64,000 nt of DNA from Pholiota molesta (Eukaryota; Basidiomycota; Agaricomycetes; Agaricales; Strophariaceae), in assembly GCA_014925825.1 (NCBI GenBank), contig JACGCK010000015.1, forward strand, positions 1 to 64,000. The letters run 5' to 3'. Each line of letters begins with the position of its first letter. Position 1 is the stretch's first letter. The translations under genes were made by a program, and so were the position numbers. The notes beneath the pieces are model-generated. The model was not told where the DNA came from. It searched no databases and was given only the letters and a program-made list of their open reading frames with translations. Positions 13,201 to 23,344 of the stretch are shown here, piece by piece.

Positions 13201-13831
13201 ACAACAAATAGTCGGGCCCGACCCAGTTTGGACAGGCTACGTACACTCGGGCCCGTGTATCTATTTACAACGAATTTCTAAAACATTCAACTAGTCAAAT
13301 AATACTGTCTAAATTATTCTAATACATGTATTCAACATTTTGAAAATTTCCCGGGCCCGACGCGGTTCAGATACAGTCCAAATGTGCTACCCTCGGCCCT
13401 GGCCGCCCGGGCGCCTATTCACAACACATTTTAAAAATATCTACAGGCCCCGGCCGACCGGCCGGTTGCTCGATACAACCAATATTGCTATTGTAGTCGG
13501 TTGGTCGGCCGGCCGGCCGGATAGTTGGTCAGTCAATATGGTCAATATCAATCGTATACTTATTTCTATTGTATACTTATTGCTTCCAATTGATTCAATT
13601 CATAATTGATTTAATTGGCCTAATCGGCCGGACGGGTGCTGGGACAATTGTGGTTGGGCCCTAGGGCTATTCAGTGAATTCGCGCAATCATATCATTTGA
13701 CTACATAAAGTATATCCTAATTAAGAAATCATTATTCACTGACCCAGCGAATTCGCTGAATCCATGTCACATGGCTACATGTATGCGTTCGCTGAATCAC
13801 ATCACATGGGCCGGTGTGACCCCGCTACCTG
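10254..13831. mobile_element. Giant near-perfect palindromic element, 3.58 kb
   Basis: Two arms of about 1.75 kb (10254 to about 12012, and about 12072-13831) are inverse complements with only scattered differences, around a loop of about 60 bases. Ends begin CACAA and CAGGT followed by the shared AGCGGGGTCACACCGG. A 7-bp direct repeat CAAGACG flanks it (10247-10253 and 13832-13838). Each arm is dense in GGGCCCG and CCGG-rich motifs near the outside and AT-rich near the centre. There is no transposase. Every open frame in one arm reappears mirrored in the other, so none is counted as a gene. It cuts the second retroelement gene a few codons before its stop; removal with one repeat copy restores the frame. 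Confidence 0.9.
10985..11085 (+). repeat. tRNA-like segment in the left palindrome arm (mirror copy about 13000-13100, minus)
   Basis: TGGCTAAGTGG at 10992-11002 fits a pol III A box. AGTTCAATTCT at 11056-11066 resembles a B box with about three mismatches to the consensus GGTTCGANTCC. The spacing would suit a tRNA with a long variable arm. No convincing acceptor stem closes, so this looks like a tRNA-derived (SINE-like) relic rather than a working tRNA. The second arm has the same segment inverted. Confidence 0.45.
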
Positions 13832-13891
13832 CAAGACGATGATATGGATGGCGAGGGCGAACCAGAAGACGTCTCTGAGCCAATGGCTTGA

Positions 13892-14271
13892 CGGGGCGTA
13901 TGACAACAGCAAACTTTTTCCTGTCTCTGTCGATTGTCGATCCAGCCTTACTTATAATTCTTGTTCTTTCTGTTCTTGTTTGCCTTCTACGACGTTCACC
14001 ATAGGGTATATGCTAACGCGTATACACCAATGGGGGGTCGATTATAAATGTTTGTACTTTGTTCGCTGGACTGCAGACGCTAACGCGTCGGCATATAGTC
14101 TAACTCGTTACTTTAAATTCTTTGATATCGTCATGTACAGTGTGCAGATGCTAACGCGTCAGCAGAACTGAACACATGTTTATTGAAAAGTTTTACATTC
14201 GTCTATTTCTACTCTTATCTTCTCTTTTCTTTGTTTTTTTTAGATTGCAGAAGCAATCTCAACGGGGGGTG
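13892..14271 (+). other. 3' untranslated region of the retroelement with repeated motif and purine tract
   Basis: No gene is seen here. The motif GCTAACGCG(T) occurs three times (about 14012, 14078 and 14150), in the last two within near-palindromic GACGCTAACGCGTC-like contexts. The stretch ends with a purine-rich run, AACGGGGGG (14260-14269), directly before the LTR, as expected for a polypurine tract priming plus-strand synthesis. Confidence 0.6.
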
Positions 14272-14453
14272 TGTAACGGGACGTATGGTAATGGTGATTA
14301 CGTGATGCGCGAGCCCTGGTATATAAGGCTCGCGCTCCCGTTATCACTCCCTAGTTCTTTCTTTACCTTAAAATACAACTACCAATATATACGTTGGCTG
14401 GTTCTATTGGGGTGAACTAAGGACTACATATACAAGAAACGGAAAACGTTTCA
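14272..14453 (+). repeat. 3' LTR (about 182 bp)
   Basis: It starts TGTAACG and ends CGTTTCA, an imperfect inverted pair (TG...CA), immediately after the purine tract. It carries a TATA box in GGTATATAAGG near 14319-14329. The sequence to the right (from 14454, GGCTTGCAACTG) is sphingomyelinase coding sequence, which fixes the border. The 5' LTR is outside the window, so borders and the expected 5-bp target duplication (GGCTT predicted) could not be compared. Confidence 0.75.
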
Positions 14454-16107
14454 GGCTTGCAACTGCTGGACTGCGAATGCTAGAATTCCATTGGGATCCG
14501 GCCTGTGGAATTATTGATAAATCCCTCGTCATAAATAGAATTAAGTGGCGCGTCATCACTTACTGCTGCTTGTCGCTATCGTACAACCAAAAGCTAGGCA
14601 TTTTTTTTTATCGGATGTGAATACCGACTTCATTCTGAAAAAGATGTGATAAACTGACTTGTCTTTGTACCAATAAATGGTATTCAAGGAGATTATTCTA
14701 TCGCAGAAAATTAACACAGGGATGAGCGCGGTAGAATGGCCTCATCGCGTACCGAAGATTTGTACCCGAGGGAACGGCAGAGTAGCTTCCAGACATATGC
14801 TGTACTTCTCCAGCAGCTGCGGTTCCGACCCATTGCTTGGTAAGTTGTCAGTTGAAGGATTAGATTTATGAATGGATTACACCACACCGTCCACCCTTGG
14901 CTTTGGGTATCGAAAACCCATTGAGAATTCTGGGCGCCACTGCTTGTATTTCTTGGGAAGCTATTGATCGGAGCGACCTCGCTAGGGTAGAAAAACTTGG
15001 TCTCAGGAGAAGGTTCATACTCAGTACGAGGTTAACCTACTGGTTGCCTAAGGATATTTCAATCAAAACAACAATTGTCGTACTATCATGATGAGCACGT
15101 ACCGATTGCTGGAAACACTGGCGAGTTGACAAACTGGGCCATTTCTCTGTTGAAGGTTTGAAGATCCGAGGTGACCTCTCTACACACGGGGGTAAAATTT
15201 AATATAGAATGACAGGCGTCGAGACGAAATCACACTCACGTCTGATTGACCAGCCAGACTGCCGCTGGAAAATATCATGTGCAAAATGTTCTCCAAAAAT
15301 AAAAGTAATAGGCATGTGTCTAATTTACCTTCAACGACATCCCCCGTGAAAATAGAGAAGCGGGTATTCTCAGCTGCTACAGCTTTCAACATCGACTGAG
15401 ACAAGGTGCCTGGGGTATCGCATCCAGGACTTCCAAGAGGGCCAGCAGCAACTGCGACGGGTCCAGTTTGGTCTGCGAAGTTCCTGCAGCAAATTGGCTT
15501 GGTGCAATTTACTTCTGAGCCTGGCTGCATCGAAATGAGGATCATAGTAACGGTGAGAGAGAGTAATGAAATGCTCGTACCGTGTACATCCTATCTATGT
15601 GCACATCGCTGAAATGAACGACTTGGAAGGGGGCCTTGCCTGTAGACGTGAATACTGTGGGGTTGGAAGGGGCCGCTTTCGGGATAGGGACGGTGAACGC
15701 GTTCACATCCGGTTCCTGACAAAGTCCAATTACGGCGTTGCAGAACTTCGTCGCCGTCTGACCAAGAGAAGAGATGCTCCGCAGATCGTGGGCTATGATA
15801 GGGCCCTGTTCTGCTAACAATCCTTGACAAACGTCGTCGTCTTCCGCCTTGGGTGATCCAGTTCAGTTGTATTGAATATTTTGTTCACGGAAATATGACA
15901 TACTTTAACAGCCTGGCAAACGCCAACGAGAACATCGGAGAACACCGAGTCGCCGAGGATAGCTAATCCTTGCAAGACTGTCACAAGTGCGTGGCACGAT
16001 CCACAATCCACAGCATTCTCAATAGCGTCGAGGATGGTGGTAATGAGGCTGGCACGCGCGAAGAGACCCAAAGTCAGGAAAACCGTCAATCTTGCCCAGA
16101 TCAACAT
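14454..16107 (-). pseudogene. Acid sphingomyelinase-like phosphodiesterase, truncated by the retroelement
   Basis: The family consists of secreted or lysosomal/vacuolar metal-dependent enzymes that release phosphocholine from sphingomyelin or related lipids. The start at 16107 opens a hydrophobic signal peptide (MLIWARLTVFLTLG). Next comes a saposin-B domain with its cysteines (CGSCHALV, CQGLLAEQG, GLCQEP), interrupted by a 56-base intron (15848-15903). The metallophosphatase core shows HFSDVHID, GSEVNC, PICCR, FTGDVVE, INSFPRNTS, GWTQWVG, SGSY and NLR. Coding continues through several short introns to LYDSD and DPNGILAF near 14460-14620. It stops exactly at the LTR (14454), inside a normally conserved segment, so the C-terminal part of the catalytic domain and the tail are missing here; they may lie left of the window. 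The GNH metal motif appears as GNQ followed by TAG, another possible lesion unless splicing differs. Confidence 0.85.
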
Positions 16108-16758
16108 TTCGGCGTTGATAGTGAAAGAATTCACTAGCATTGGACATGCACACGGCAGCCATTTCATCTGCCTGAGAGCGAACGTTTCTGATGCCAAGAT
16201 TCGCCTGGACAATGGATTATGAATGGTCTCACGTCAAGGTGGGTTGCAGTTCTTGTGTGAGGAGTCAAGAAGATGTTCCTCAGCGACGAGCTTATGATTT
16301 CGAGGAAACCATGTGGAATTGTACTTGCAGGCTTTATAAAAAAAGAAAATGGAGGGCATGGATAGACGCAGTGTTCTAATTTTAGATCCCTTTTCCTTCG
16401 CTGGTCATCCTGAATGATTAATGGGACGCACGTGGTGTAAGAGATTTGGGCGGTACGCATGGATGGGCCTCTTCCTGGGACGAAAAGACGATTCTGATTA
16501 TTTAGGTCGACCCGCAGCATCGTGGATGTCTTGTTTGACAATTTAGAGATTACTGTGAAGATCGGCACTCAACCGCCTGGTTGTCAGATCATATCAAAAT
16601 GTCGGCGTCAATTGCAATAGCAAAGTCGTTTGGGAGGCACACGAATCGATACAATGACACTCTATTACAATGTACAACTTAGCTAAATGTACATGAATTC
16701 AGGTACGTTAATACAGTAAAGATCAATGTCCAAGAACGAGAGACGCTAATTTCCCTGT
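16108..16758. other. Intergenic, sphingomyelinase-like to alcohol dehydrogenase
   Basis: No supported gene. It holds the upstream region of the sphingomyelinase-like gene, with a TATA-like TTTATAAAGC on the minus strand near 16330-16340, and the 3' flank of the alcohol dehydrogenase. A minus-strand frame at 16164-16568 has no recognisable features. Confidence 0.5.
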
Positions 16759-18181
16759 TTATTGATCAATGGAAAGGACGATACGGCCAGCGATGGTGCC
16801 TTTCAACATGTCCTCGTATACCCTGGATGTGATATTAGAATCAAAGACGCCGAAAAGATTACCGCAAATACATACTGCTCGATGTCTTGGAGCTTCTTGA
16901 GCTGGTAATGGCACTTGACGGCGCCAGTTGCCGCGATTGAGATAGCCTCGATTGCATCTTGGCGGTTGCCGACGTACGAGCCATGGATGGTGATGGCCTT
17001 GTAGACGGTGAAGAAAATCGAGGCGTTGAGAGTCGCTTTGCCTGGCAGGCCAACGGCCATCAGTCGACCGTTCTCGCGCAAGTAGTCGATGGCTTGGGCA
17101 TATCCGGCAGACTGAGAATAGTCAGCGTTCGTTAGTATGCACGAAAGTATGCATATCGCGGATTAAGACGTACTGAAGCTGTGGTCACCACGGTAGCGTG
17201 AGCTCCATAGCCGCCGGTGAGCCTTTTGATCTCTGCTGTAATGTCCTTGCATAAGGTAAAATCGATCCATTCATCTGCACCGAGTTCCTTGCAAAGTTTG
17301 CGTTTCTCCTCGCCTCCATCAATCGCGATGACACGGCGACCCATATACTTCGCGTATTGAACAGCTAATTCAAGATATTAGTGTCCATAATTTGCGAATA
17401 TATGATGCATTCATACCAAGATGTCCGAGACCTCCTCCGGCACCTGGAAGAACGATCCAGTCGCCTGGATTGGTTTCGCTATATTTCAAAGCGCGATACA
17501 CGGTAAGACCCTGTGTTACGAACATCAGATATTCTGCGCACGAACCCATAAGAAAGAGGAATATGAACATACAGCGCAAAGAATGGAGGCAGCTGACTCG
17601 CTGTCGAGGGCATCAGGGATGGGAGTTACGCTATGAACATAGGATACCTGATTTGATGTCATCGATGTCATCATACAAGTCAATTCGAATATCTATAATT
17701 ACGCACGAGATATTGAGAGAAAGTTCCGTTGACAGTGTAGCCGCTCAGCTTGGCGTTGATACAGTCTGCAAATGCAAAAAAATTAGCACGGCGATACGTG
17801 TGACAAACAAGACCTTTGATTACTTTGCTCGTGGCCCAGGCGACATTGCTCGCAGTCGTAGCAAGAATCGGCGACCCATTTCACTCCGACGCGCTGGCCA
17901 ATCTTGACGGGGCTGTGGACTGTGTGTTTGCCAATCGCGATAATCTTCCCGACACCCTCGTGGCCACCAATGAGAGGTGTCATGGGCTTTACGGGCCAGT
18001 CACCCATAGCCGCGTGTAAATCGGTGTGGCAGACGCCGGTGCAGATCATTTTGAGCAGACATTCGCCGGGTTGGAGATCGTCTGGATTGGCGATGGGGTG
18101 GTCCTCGATGTGAACGGGTGTTTTGAGGTCGGTGACGATGGCCACTTTCTGGCTTTTCGGGAGGTCTAGTGTGGTCGACAT
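16759..18181 (-). CDS. ADH: Zinc-dependent alcohol dehydrogenase
   Basis: A cytosolic medium-chain dehydrogenase of about 350 residues that interconverts primary alcohols and aldehydes with NAD(H). It starts at 18181 with MSTTLDLPKSQKVA. The catalytic zinc region has CTGVCHTDLHA and GGHEGVG. The structural zinc cysteines are C-x2-C-x2-C-x7-C (CYDCEQC, the last Cys after an intron). The NAD fold has GAGGGLGHLA and a downstream acidic residue in VIAIDGG. The C-terminal part shows SYVGNRQDA and ends IVLSIDQ with TAA at 16759-16761. The coding region is split by several introns, for example one between EQ and GVYEDML. TATA-like TATATAA lies about 40 bases upstream of the ATG (minus strand, 18222-18229). 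The gene looks intact and is of the fermentative ADH1 type. Confidence 0.93.
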
Positions 18182-19245
18182 GTTATGTAGATGTTGGGGA
18201 GTTATAGAATAATGTTGGACCTTATATACCTTTCAAGTGTATATGACACCTGAGGCGGAGTTGTACGAGCGTGTTCACGAGACAGGTTGAGATCTTTGAG
18301 ACAGAGGGCCTGGCTCCGAGACAGCCATGCCTAGGCAACAAGAACGACAAGGTTTGTGTGAGAGACCCTTGGACTCTGTCGCGAGCTGCTCGGGGTATCC
18401 GTTATCGGAGGAATACCTGGAATGCCTGTCAGGAAAGCATAGAAATTTGGGAGTCTAGAGTAGAGTCTAGAGTTTACCAAGTTTACACCGGTACCTTTAC
18501 ATAACAGCACAATCTTATTTTTCGGCTGGTTGGTGACATTGATTAGCAGTTAAAAATAGCTTAACGGGCGGTTAAAAATAGATGGATGTATCATGTCGTC
18601 ACCCCTTGGTCACTGCTTGAGATGTAATTTTAAACTTGGGAGATTATGAGCGTTCACATTGGGAGTTTGGGTGGCACAGGCCCTTCTTCTGCGTCATGTA
18701 TTACAGTGGCCAAACGTGCTAATTTGGAAAAGTTCGCCGCCTTTCTGAAGTACTGAAAATTCCATGAACTTTGCTCACTTCTAGAAGTTGTTCAAATGAC
18801 GTCTTGAGCGAGGAGGCAGTGGCGGACACCACGTTCTTCTCATCTTCAAGGTACTGGTTGGTAGCTCCAGTTGTGAATTTGGGTCTACTTATGTCTGATC
18901 AATATTGCTGCTCGTTGGTGCTATTCCGGCGTCGACATACCACTGATATCATCAATCTACAATTCGTTCGTCACCGCGGCGCCTCCTTATCCACTCCCTC
19001 GTTCGTCCATGCGCATACAGAAAGCAGCTCTCGAGCGTCTGAGCACATGGGTGTGTGCAAGCTATTTGCACGGTGGTGTGCGCTAGTACGTGCAAGGTGT
19101 TAAGTGCCCTGTATGCGATGGTTTACAATGTACACTGATTTTCATTGCAAAGCGAAAGGATGCGAAGTACTGGGAAAACTAGGAAATACAGGAGCCACTA
19201 TTTAAGTAGATAAATATACATAATTGAATAGGAAATCCGAGATGT
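18182..19245. other. Intergenic stretch
   Basis: It contains the alcohol dehydrogenase promoter at its left end. The remainder holds no frame with recognisable features; a plus-strand frame at 18771-19103 is compositionally unremarkable and has no supporting context. Confidence 0.5.
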
Positions 19246-20585
19246 TTAGTCAATAAATCTAAGGATAGTCAAGTTTCTCAGACGGAAAAGGCGTAATAAT
19301 TTAGCAGACAATGATCCTTTAGATTTGCGGAACTCGTATTTTTGGCGAACTTTCGGTGGTACATCCGGGCGCCATAGCCGTCGAGACATATCAGCCTCGG
19401 AAAAAGAAGATATGATGTTCTGGAATAATTGGTGTGCTTCAGCCGCGGTCGGCCGTTTGTTGGGATCTGCAAAGGTCATGGCTTCGATCAGTGGCTTCAG
19501 AAACTCAAGACCATCGTAATCCTAAATGTTCAAATTCAATAGAAGCTGTTAACGTCATGTGAAACTAGTAGATGCTCGTTCCATACCTGTAGCATAGGTT
19601 GCAACGTTGTTCCTAGTTGATATACGTCCAGCTTGAATGGGTTGTATGGAACCGTCTCCGACATTTCTGGTACATTGCGCGCTTGTCCACATATTCCAAC
19701 ACAGAGAGGATTCTGATCGTCTTGGGAATACTGGCGAGATGTTTCGAAATCGATGAAGTAATACTTTAATGGTGCCACAGAGCGCCTTTCTACCGATTTG
19801 ACTGGGCCAGTCCAGTCTTCTTTCATGCGAGGCCTGAAGAAGTAGAAATCCCCGTTCGGTACCAGTTTTGTCGAGTCAACCATTAGATTATAAGTGCATG
19901 CATCTCTTGAACAAGAACTTCGTCAGATAATTATGCAGACTGCGATAAAAATGTTAGAACAAACCTATGTGCTATACGATGTTCGTGCATGAATTCCAAG
20001 CCCTATGAAAAAGATAGGTAAATACACTAAACGTTCTAGATCCCCTTCCTTTTGAGCTGAAGTGTGCTTACTTCGAGAAATTGTTGAACGAGATCTACCA
20101 CTTCACTGACATAGTTGAAAGGGTGTTGGTTGCCTTGGGCCAGAAGAAGGAGCGGCATGACAATAATCACTACGTCTTCCCTGTCGGGAACCAATATCTT
20201 CTCAAGAAGTGGAAACGTATGATTGCGTGGATCGGCCAGTAGATCCGGCGAATTCAAGTATTCCAAGATGGGGATATCCCTGTCGGTCTTCACCAACTTC
20301 AATGCCACTTTCGTATCATCGGAGACTCGAATAGCGTCCAATACGTTGCCTGGCTGCCAACAAGAGGAAGTTTATCACAGTTGGTCAATGCGCAGTGAGA
20401 TGTCACAACTCACTCTCATACAAGCAGAATCGGGACAGGTCAAGGGATCTCGTTTCTTGCTGCCTATCTCCCAGGAAGGTATCCAGCTTGGAGAATATCT
20501 ATCCCGCAATTTATATCCATGTTGCAACAAGAATGGTTGGTGGGCGCCAAAACTCCTCCCAGGGTTTGATTGACCAGTCTTCCAT
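19246..20585 (-). pseudogene. Protein-kinase-like gene, copy 1, with frameshifted first exon
   Basis: A paralogue of the genes at 31258-32596 and 37097-38441. It has VALKLV with the candidate ATP-anchoring lysine, then HRDACTYNLMVD built across an intron (catalytic Asp and Asn present), then IDFETS where DFG is usual, and a C-terminal lobe with VPYNPFKLDVYQLG and DPNKRPTAAEAHQLF. Compared with the other copies, the first exon has lost two bases after EEFW (near 20550), so the frame from the ATG at 20583-20585 hits a stop after a few codons. The later exons still have good splice sites and an open frame. This may be a recent pseudogene, or it may use a start I could not find. Confidence 0.75.
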
Positions 20586-21182
20586 AGTTATGTGTTGTCG
20601 GCCCTAGTCATCGAGGAATGTGAAGTTTATCACTGTCGTTCGTTGAACGTGAAAGCTAAAGGTGTGTGTGTGAAGAATTTAAAAAGCAACGTCACGTCAT
20701 TGAAAGATTGGACACAGCCGAAAGAATTCTCATTGTTTCCTATGTAAGCGCAGTCTAAACTAAAGCTGCAATCAACAATTCTAAGCAACGATCTTCGACT
20801 TGAATGGAATTTACAAGGAGCCCAACCAATTATTGCCTTCTTTGCATGGTTCAAGGAGAGAAAATGATTATATTTTGGTCAAGTCACAAATACACGTACT
20901 CGAAAGGCAGACCTAGTAGAAACTGCGGAAGATCGCAAAAAGAAAAAGAGATCGACGATAGCGCGGAGAAGAGAGCGAGAGATAATTAACAGAAAAGAAA
21001 TTTCTACAAATTTAATAATACTTAGCAAACAAGGAATAATGAGACAGAGGTACCAGCAGTAAGATACAAACGGGAGGTGGCGGGGACGAAGGTTCAAGGA
21101 GAAGCAAAAACCAAGTTCAAAACCTCTCAAAAGGTCTACACCTTCAAATCCGTTCCTCTAACGAACAAGGTAGCAAGTTCGT
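20586..21182. other. Intergenic stretch
   Basis: No gene supported. It holds the upstream region of kinase-like copy 1 and, at the right, the 3' flank of the SWI3/RSC8-like gene. Confidence 0.5.
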
Positions 21183-23344
21183 TCAGCTGAGCTGAAGGTT
21201 GGTACCGTCCGCGACTGGACCGACGTCACTCTGGACAGAGGTGCTGCCAACCTCATTGACAATCGCGCCTTGTCCCGTCGTGCCCATTGGGTGTGGGCCA
21301 GCCTGGGTCACGACATTGACCACACCGGGACCCACGCCGTTCCTTGAAATCTCAGAGCGCACAGAATCGAGCATGCGCTTGAGATTTACACGCTCGTTAA
21401 CGAGTCCCAGCCGTGCGCTTTCCAGGGACTTGCGCTCCTCTTCAAGGATCTCCTCCAGCTCCTCGAACTGCGACATCTTCAACTCCAGCTTCGTTAGTGT
21501 CAGCTTGATGAGTTGGGCGAGGGCACTCTTGATCTGCGCATCCTCAGCGTCAGCGAGCGCTTGTGCGGCCTTGGCAGAAGACTTAAGGGCAAGATCGGCG
21601 GCGCGGACAACTTTGGAGTGGGGCAGCGTGGTCTTGGGCTTTTGTGGCTGTGGGCCTTCGGTGGAGGTTCCTTCAGGGGCGGCACCTTCCGCTGAGACAT
21701 CTTTGGCGTCTTCATCCATCCGATCGTCCTCCTGGGCAGGTTTTTCTTGCTCGGTTGCCTTTTCTTTATCGCCGTCCTCGGCGCTGACAGTCTTGCCGTC
21801 AGTGAGCTCGTGGAGTGCAGTTTTGGCAGCTTCGGCGGCGACTCCAGGGCCCACGACACCAGCAAGGAACGCCACAACGCTCATAACGGGATTATCTGCT
21901 TGTTCGAATGGTATTCTGCCAAACCTGAGGGGTCCCATTGCTCCCTCGGTATTCAAGTAAGGATCTTCGATGGGCAGCTCGAGGAACTTGCGGATGCATT
22001 GCTGGGCAGACCGGGTGCCGACATGCTCCTCAATCTTGGACCAGTCATCGTCGTACATCTCCACACCCTCGAGCAACAGAAGGACTTCCTGATCTTGCCA
22101 GTCGTCGTTATTCCCGCTGCCTTGTGAAACTGCACCAGCTGCCGAGGTGAGCTTCACGAAGTCTCCGCTATACATGTTCGAAGGGAACCGTCCGTCGAGA
22201 TAACAAGGTGCGCAGATCTCTAATTTCTTGTCCTTCAGGGAGTGGTACCGGACAATAGAGCAATCAGCGCCGCAGGTGTCGCAGGTATGCGCAACGTTGG
22301 ATGTCGGGAGACCAGTGCCATTAGCCTTGACGGGAGCAGAAGCGCCATTGGCGATTGTGCTAGCCTCGGCGGAAGTGATAGCCCTCGATGACTTGGCAGT
22401 GGTTTGGTAAATAGAGTTGCGGAGTTCAAGGGAGGCGGGGGCGGCCGATGCTGCGGGAGCTTTGGCACCATTTGTCGTCCCAGTTGCGGGATTGGGTCGC
22501 CGGCCGGGATGCATAGATTGGAGACCGCGCGGGGTGTCAAGGACGACACGGAAATGACCAGTGAAAGGAGGAGCCAGGGCTGCTGGCCGTTGTTCAGGAT
22601 CGATCTGGGTAAAGTAATTAAATCACGAAATATCGACCTAAAAACAAGACGTACCTGGTAGTTAATCAACCCCCATTGCTCCAAGAAGGCATGTACGCGC
22701 ATAATCGCGCAAACGTCGCCAGCCAGGTTTCGTCGACAAGCGGTAACGGTGAGATACTCTGTTGGTCGCAGGCGGTATGTGTTGATCATGAAGTCGCGGT
22801 AATCTTTGTAGATAGCCGGCGTTTTACTCCGATTCCTCGAGTTGAAGAATTCGGGCAGTGCTCGTCGTTCGACCGGGTGAATCTTGGACATGTCGAACCA
22901 TGCAGAATATGAAGGCACAATGACTTCGTGCGTCTGTGCTGCGAGGTATTTGCGCGCCTGTTCTTCGAGACGTTGGCGTGTAGCTTCAAGCTGCGCTGGG
23001 TCTTCGTCGTCGTTATCATCTCCAGAGTCCCCGTCGTCGTCGCCTCCATCCGCCATCGACACATCCGCGTCTCCCTGTCCACCACCGCCTTCTTCGTCGT
23101 CTCCGTCGTCTTTGAGAACGCGAACTTTTCCGGACCCTGTTTCAGGACCTGAAGATGATCCTTCTGCGGGTGGTAGGTTGCCAATGTCACTTGAAGTTAG
23201 AGGGTCGAGTTCGCTTCGTTTCCCGGGGGCAGTTTCTGGGTCGACCGGTGAAGCTCCTTGGTTCTGCAAAGGAACCGTGAGTTTTATCCGTTTGGGATCG
23301 GTCGGGCTGGGCACTGATGATCCTGAGCGTTTGGGAGTGTCCAT
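21183..23344 (-). CDS. RSC8: SWI3/RSC8 (SMARCC)-type chromatin-remodelling subunit
   Basis: A nuclear scaffold subunit of SWI/SNF-RSC ATP-dependent remodelling complexes. Two exons are joined over a 50-base intron (22605-22654) and give about 703 residues. An acidic, low-complexity N-terminus is followed by a SWIRM domain ([13 protein letters not shown] through [10 protein letters not shown]), a ZZ/Zn-finger-like segment ([11 protein letters not shown] ... CAPCYLDG), a SANT domain ([18 protein letters not shown] ... [15 protein letters not shown]), and a long C-terminal coiled coil ([20 protein letters not shown]). This order is diagnostic of the family. I chose the ATG at 23344 because the MDTPKRSG context starts the typical disordered tail. 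The frame is open to an ATG at 23575, so a longer N-terminus is possible. SWI3 and RSC8 orthology cannot be separated here. Confidence 0.93.

Larger units (their letters stand above)
4820..13891 (+). pseudogene. Second retroelement gene of unknown function (about 695 codons), split by two insertions
   Basis: Exon 1 (4820-4889) encodes an Arg/Gly-rich leader starting MFLRGRGTRGH. A 60-base GT-AG intron (4890-4949) follows. Exon 2 runs 4950-5353, resumes at 8693 after the long-TIR element, continues to 10253, and after the palindromic element finishes with an acidic tail at a TGA (13889-13891). Across both insertions the frame is kept once one target-duplication copy is removed, so this was one continuous gene of 2088 coding bases. 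The middle is rich in aromatic residues (VGYIWSPVFYY, WCRYYLVHH). I see no signal peptide, transmembrane segment, zinc knuckle, protease or polymerase motif. It occupies the env position but does not look like an envelope protein. I do not recognise the family; an RNA- or chromatin-binding accessory protein is only a guess from the RG-rich leader. Confidence 0.75.
1..14453 (+). mobile_element. Ty3/gypsy chromovirus, 3' part, with three nested DNA transposons
   Basis: One LTR retrotransposon runs from beyond the left edge to the end of a 3' LTR at 14453. In order it shows pol (RT, RNase H, zinc finger, integrase, chromodomain), a second spliced gene, a purine-rich tract and an LTR. Three DNA elements interrupt it at 1299-2202, 5354-8684 and 10254-13831, each with its own target-site duplication, so they are younger than the retroelement. 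Removing them leaves about 6.6 kb of retroelement in view. Gag, protease and the 5' LTR would lie to the left. A stop, two frame changes and three insertions make this copy non-functional. The right end abuts coding sequence of a sphingomyelinase-like gene, which was the insertion target. Confidence 0.9.

Noticed and set aside
10476..13609. Pairs of identical short frames on opposite strands (for example 10476-10745 and 13340-13609)
   Set aside because: They are mirror images created by the palindrome and show no protein features.
4820..13891. Reading the second retroelement gene as an envelope gene
   Set aside because: No signal peptide, transmembrane anchor or fusion-like hydrophobic segment is visible; only its position resembles env.
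16164..16568. 134-codon minus-strand frame upstream of the sphingomyelinase-like gene
   Set aside because: It overlaps the likely promoter and 5' region; there is no signal peptide or domain, and the saposin/phosphatase gene has a better start at 16107.
21199..21960. Long frame antisense to the SWI3/RSC8 gene
   Set aside because: Shadow of a GC-rich coding exon on the other strand.
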